Assembly (NCBI GenBank): GCA_001770785.1
Contig: MERZ01000170.1
Coordinates: forward strand, 983 to 6,489
Length of the DNA stretch: 5,507 bases
Direction of reading: 5' to 3'
From: Burkholderiales bacterium RIFCSPHIGHO2_12_FULL_61_11
GTDB taxonomy: Bacteria > Pseudomonadota > Gammaproteobacteria > Burkholderiales > Burkholderiaceae_C
Of this stretch, positions 5,317-5,507 are shown piece after piece. The translations under genes and the position numbers were made by a program. Numbering within the stretch: the first letter of the stretch is position 1; every line of letters begins with the position of its first letter. Under the pieces are notes generated by a model. It made no database searches. It saw only the letters and a list, made by a program, of their open reading frames with translations, and was not told the origin of the DNA.

Positions 5317-5507
5317 AGATTGTCTTCCTGGGCCCAGCACGCGAAGTGACGGGTTCGTACTATCTCACTGAGACCGATCAATGTCGTTTGCTGGTGGATT
5401 GCGGCATGGTGCAGGGGCGACGGATAGGCATTTCAACCGCATGGCTCCAAGTATGCCCTCTCGAAACAGCTGTCAAACCACGTAAAAACCCTCACGCTTA
5501 CCGCAGC
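5312..5507 (+). CDS. Beta-CASP / metallo-beta-lactamase-fold protein, N-terminal part
   Basis: The frame from GTG 5312 is open to the window edge, giving 65 residues. The first 37 match the N-terminus of the metallo-beta-lactamase/beta-CASP exonuclease-like family (YsH1/CPSF73-like, RNA-processing type): FLGPAREVTGSYYL at 5-18 and LLVDCGMVQGRR at 26-37. The HxHxDH zinc motif normally follows near residue 60-70, so it could lie just past the edge. From residue 38 the text (IGISTAW and on) does not look like the family, which usually continues with an Asn-then-PFxF segment. A frameshift near 5425, a rearrangement, a divergent loop or poor sequence at an end are all possible. Family members act on RNA or other phosphodiesters in the cytosol. 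The 4-base overlap suggests coexpression with the amidotransferase. Confidence 0.7.

Noticed and set aside
1..5507. CRISPR array, tRNA, rRNA, insertion sequence or attachment site
   Set aside because: I found no regularly spaced direct repeats, no tRNA-like cloverleaf, no rRNA motifs and no transposase-like reading frame or flanking terminal repeats.

Overview
The window looks like chromosomal DNA from a GC-rich proteobacterium, most likely a betaproteobacterium (Burkholderiales or Rhodocyclales type). The main support is the Azotobacter-type seven-iron ferredoxin, whose sequence is typical of that group, plus the DUF2249 protein, a possible FNR/DNR-type site and the codon bias. The assignment is inference from protein resemblance; there is no rRNA or other marker gene.

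Positions 1-3988 are read entirely from the minus strand. In transcription order this side holds: a DUF2249 protein (3988-3728); an FmdE-like protein whose start is coupled to it (3719-3111); a 190-base gap with a perfect 9-bp hairpin; an FdxA-type [3Fe-4S][4Fe-4S] ferredoxin (2920-2597); a 226-base gap with an operator-like repeat; and a tight three-gene unit. That unit is a 101-residue protein of unknown function (2370-2065), a cytochrome P450 (2062-899) and a TehA/SLAC1-type (TDT family) membrane protein (881 to the window edge, C-terminus missing). The ferredoxin could supply electrons to the P450, but no reductase is present, so the link rests on proximity.

Positions 3989-4608 hold no intact gene. 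The stretch is a divergent, AT-rich intergenic region with an FNR/DNR-like palindrome at 4178-4191. It is followed by the decayed, frameshifted and truncated remains of an ECF sigma factor gene (about 4275-4539, plus strand) that keeps only region-2-like sequence.

Positions 4609-5507 are read from the plus strand: an intact class I glutamine amidotransferase, then, with a 4-base overlap, the start of a beta-CASP/metallo-beta-lactamase-fold protein that runs off the window. Its resemblance to the family stops after about 37 residues.

The least understood parts are the DUF2249/FmdE-like pair with a possible anaerobic or nitric-oxide-responsive promoter, and the P450 operon with its unknown small protein and channel-like membrane protein. 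Neither is shown by sequence alone to be a new system.
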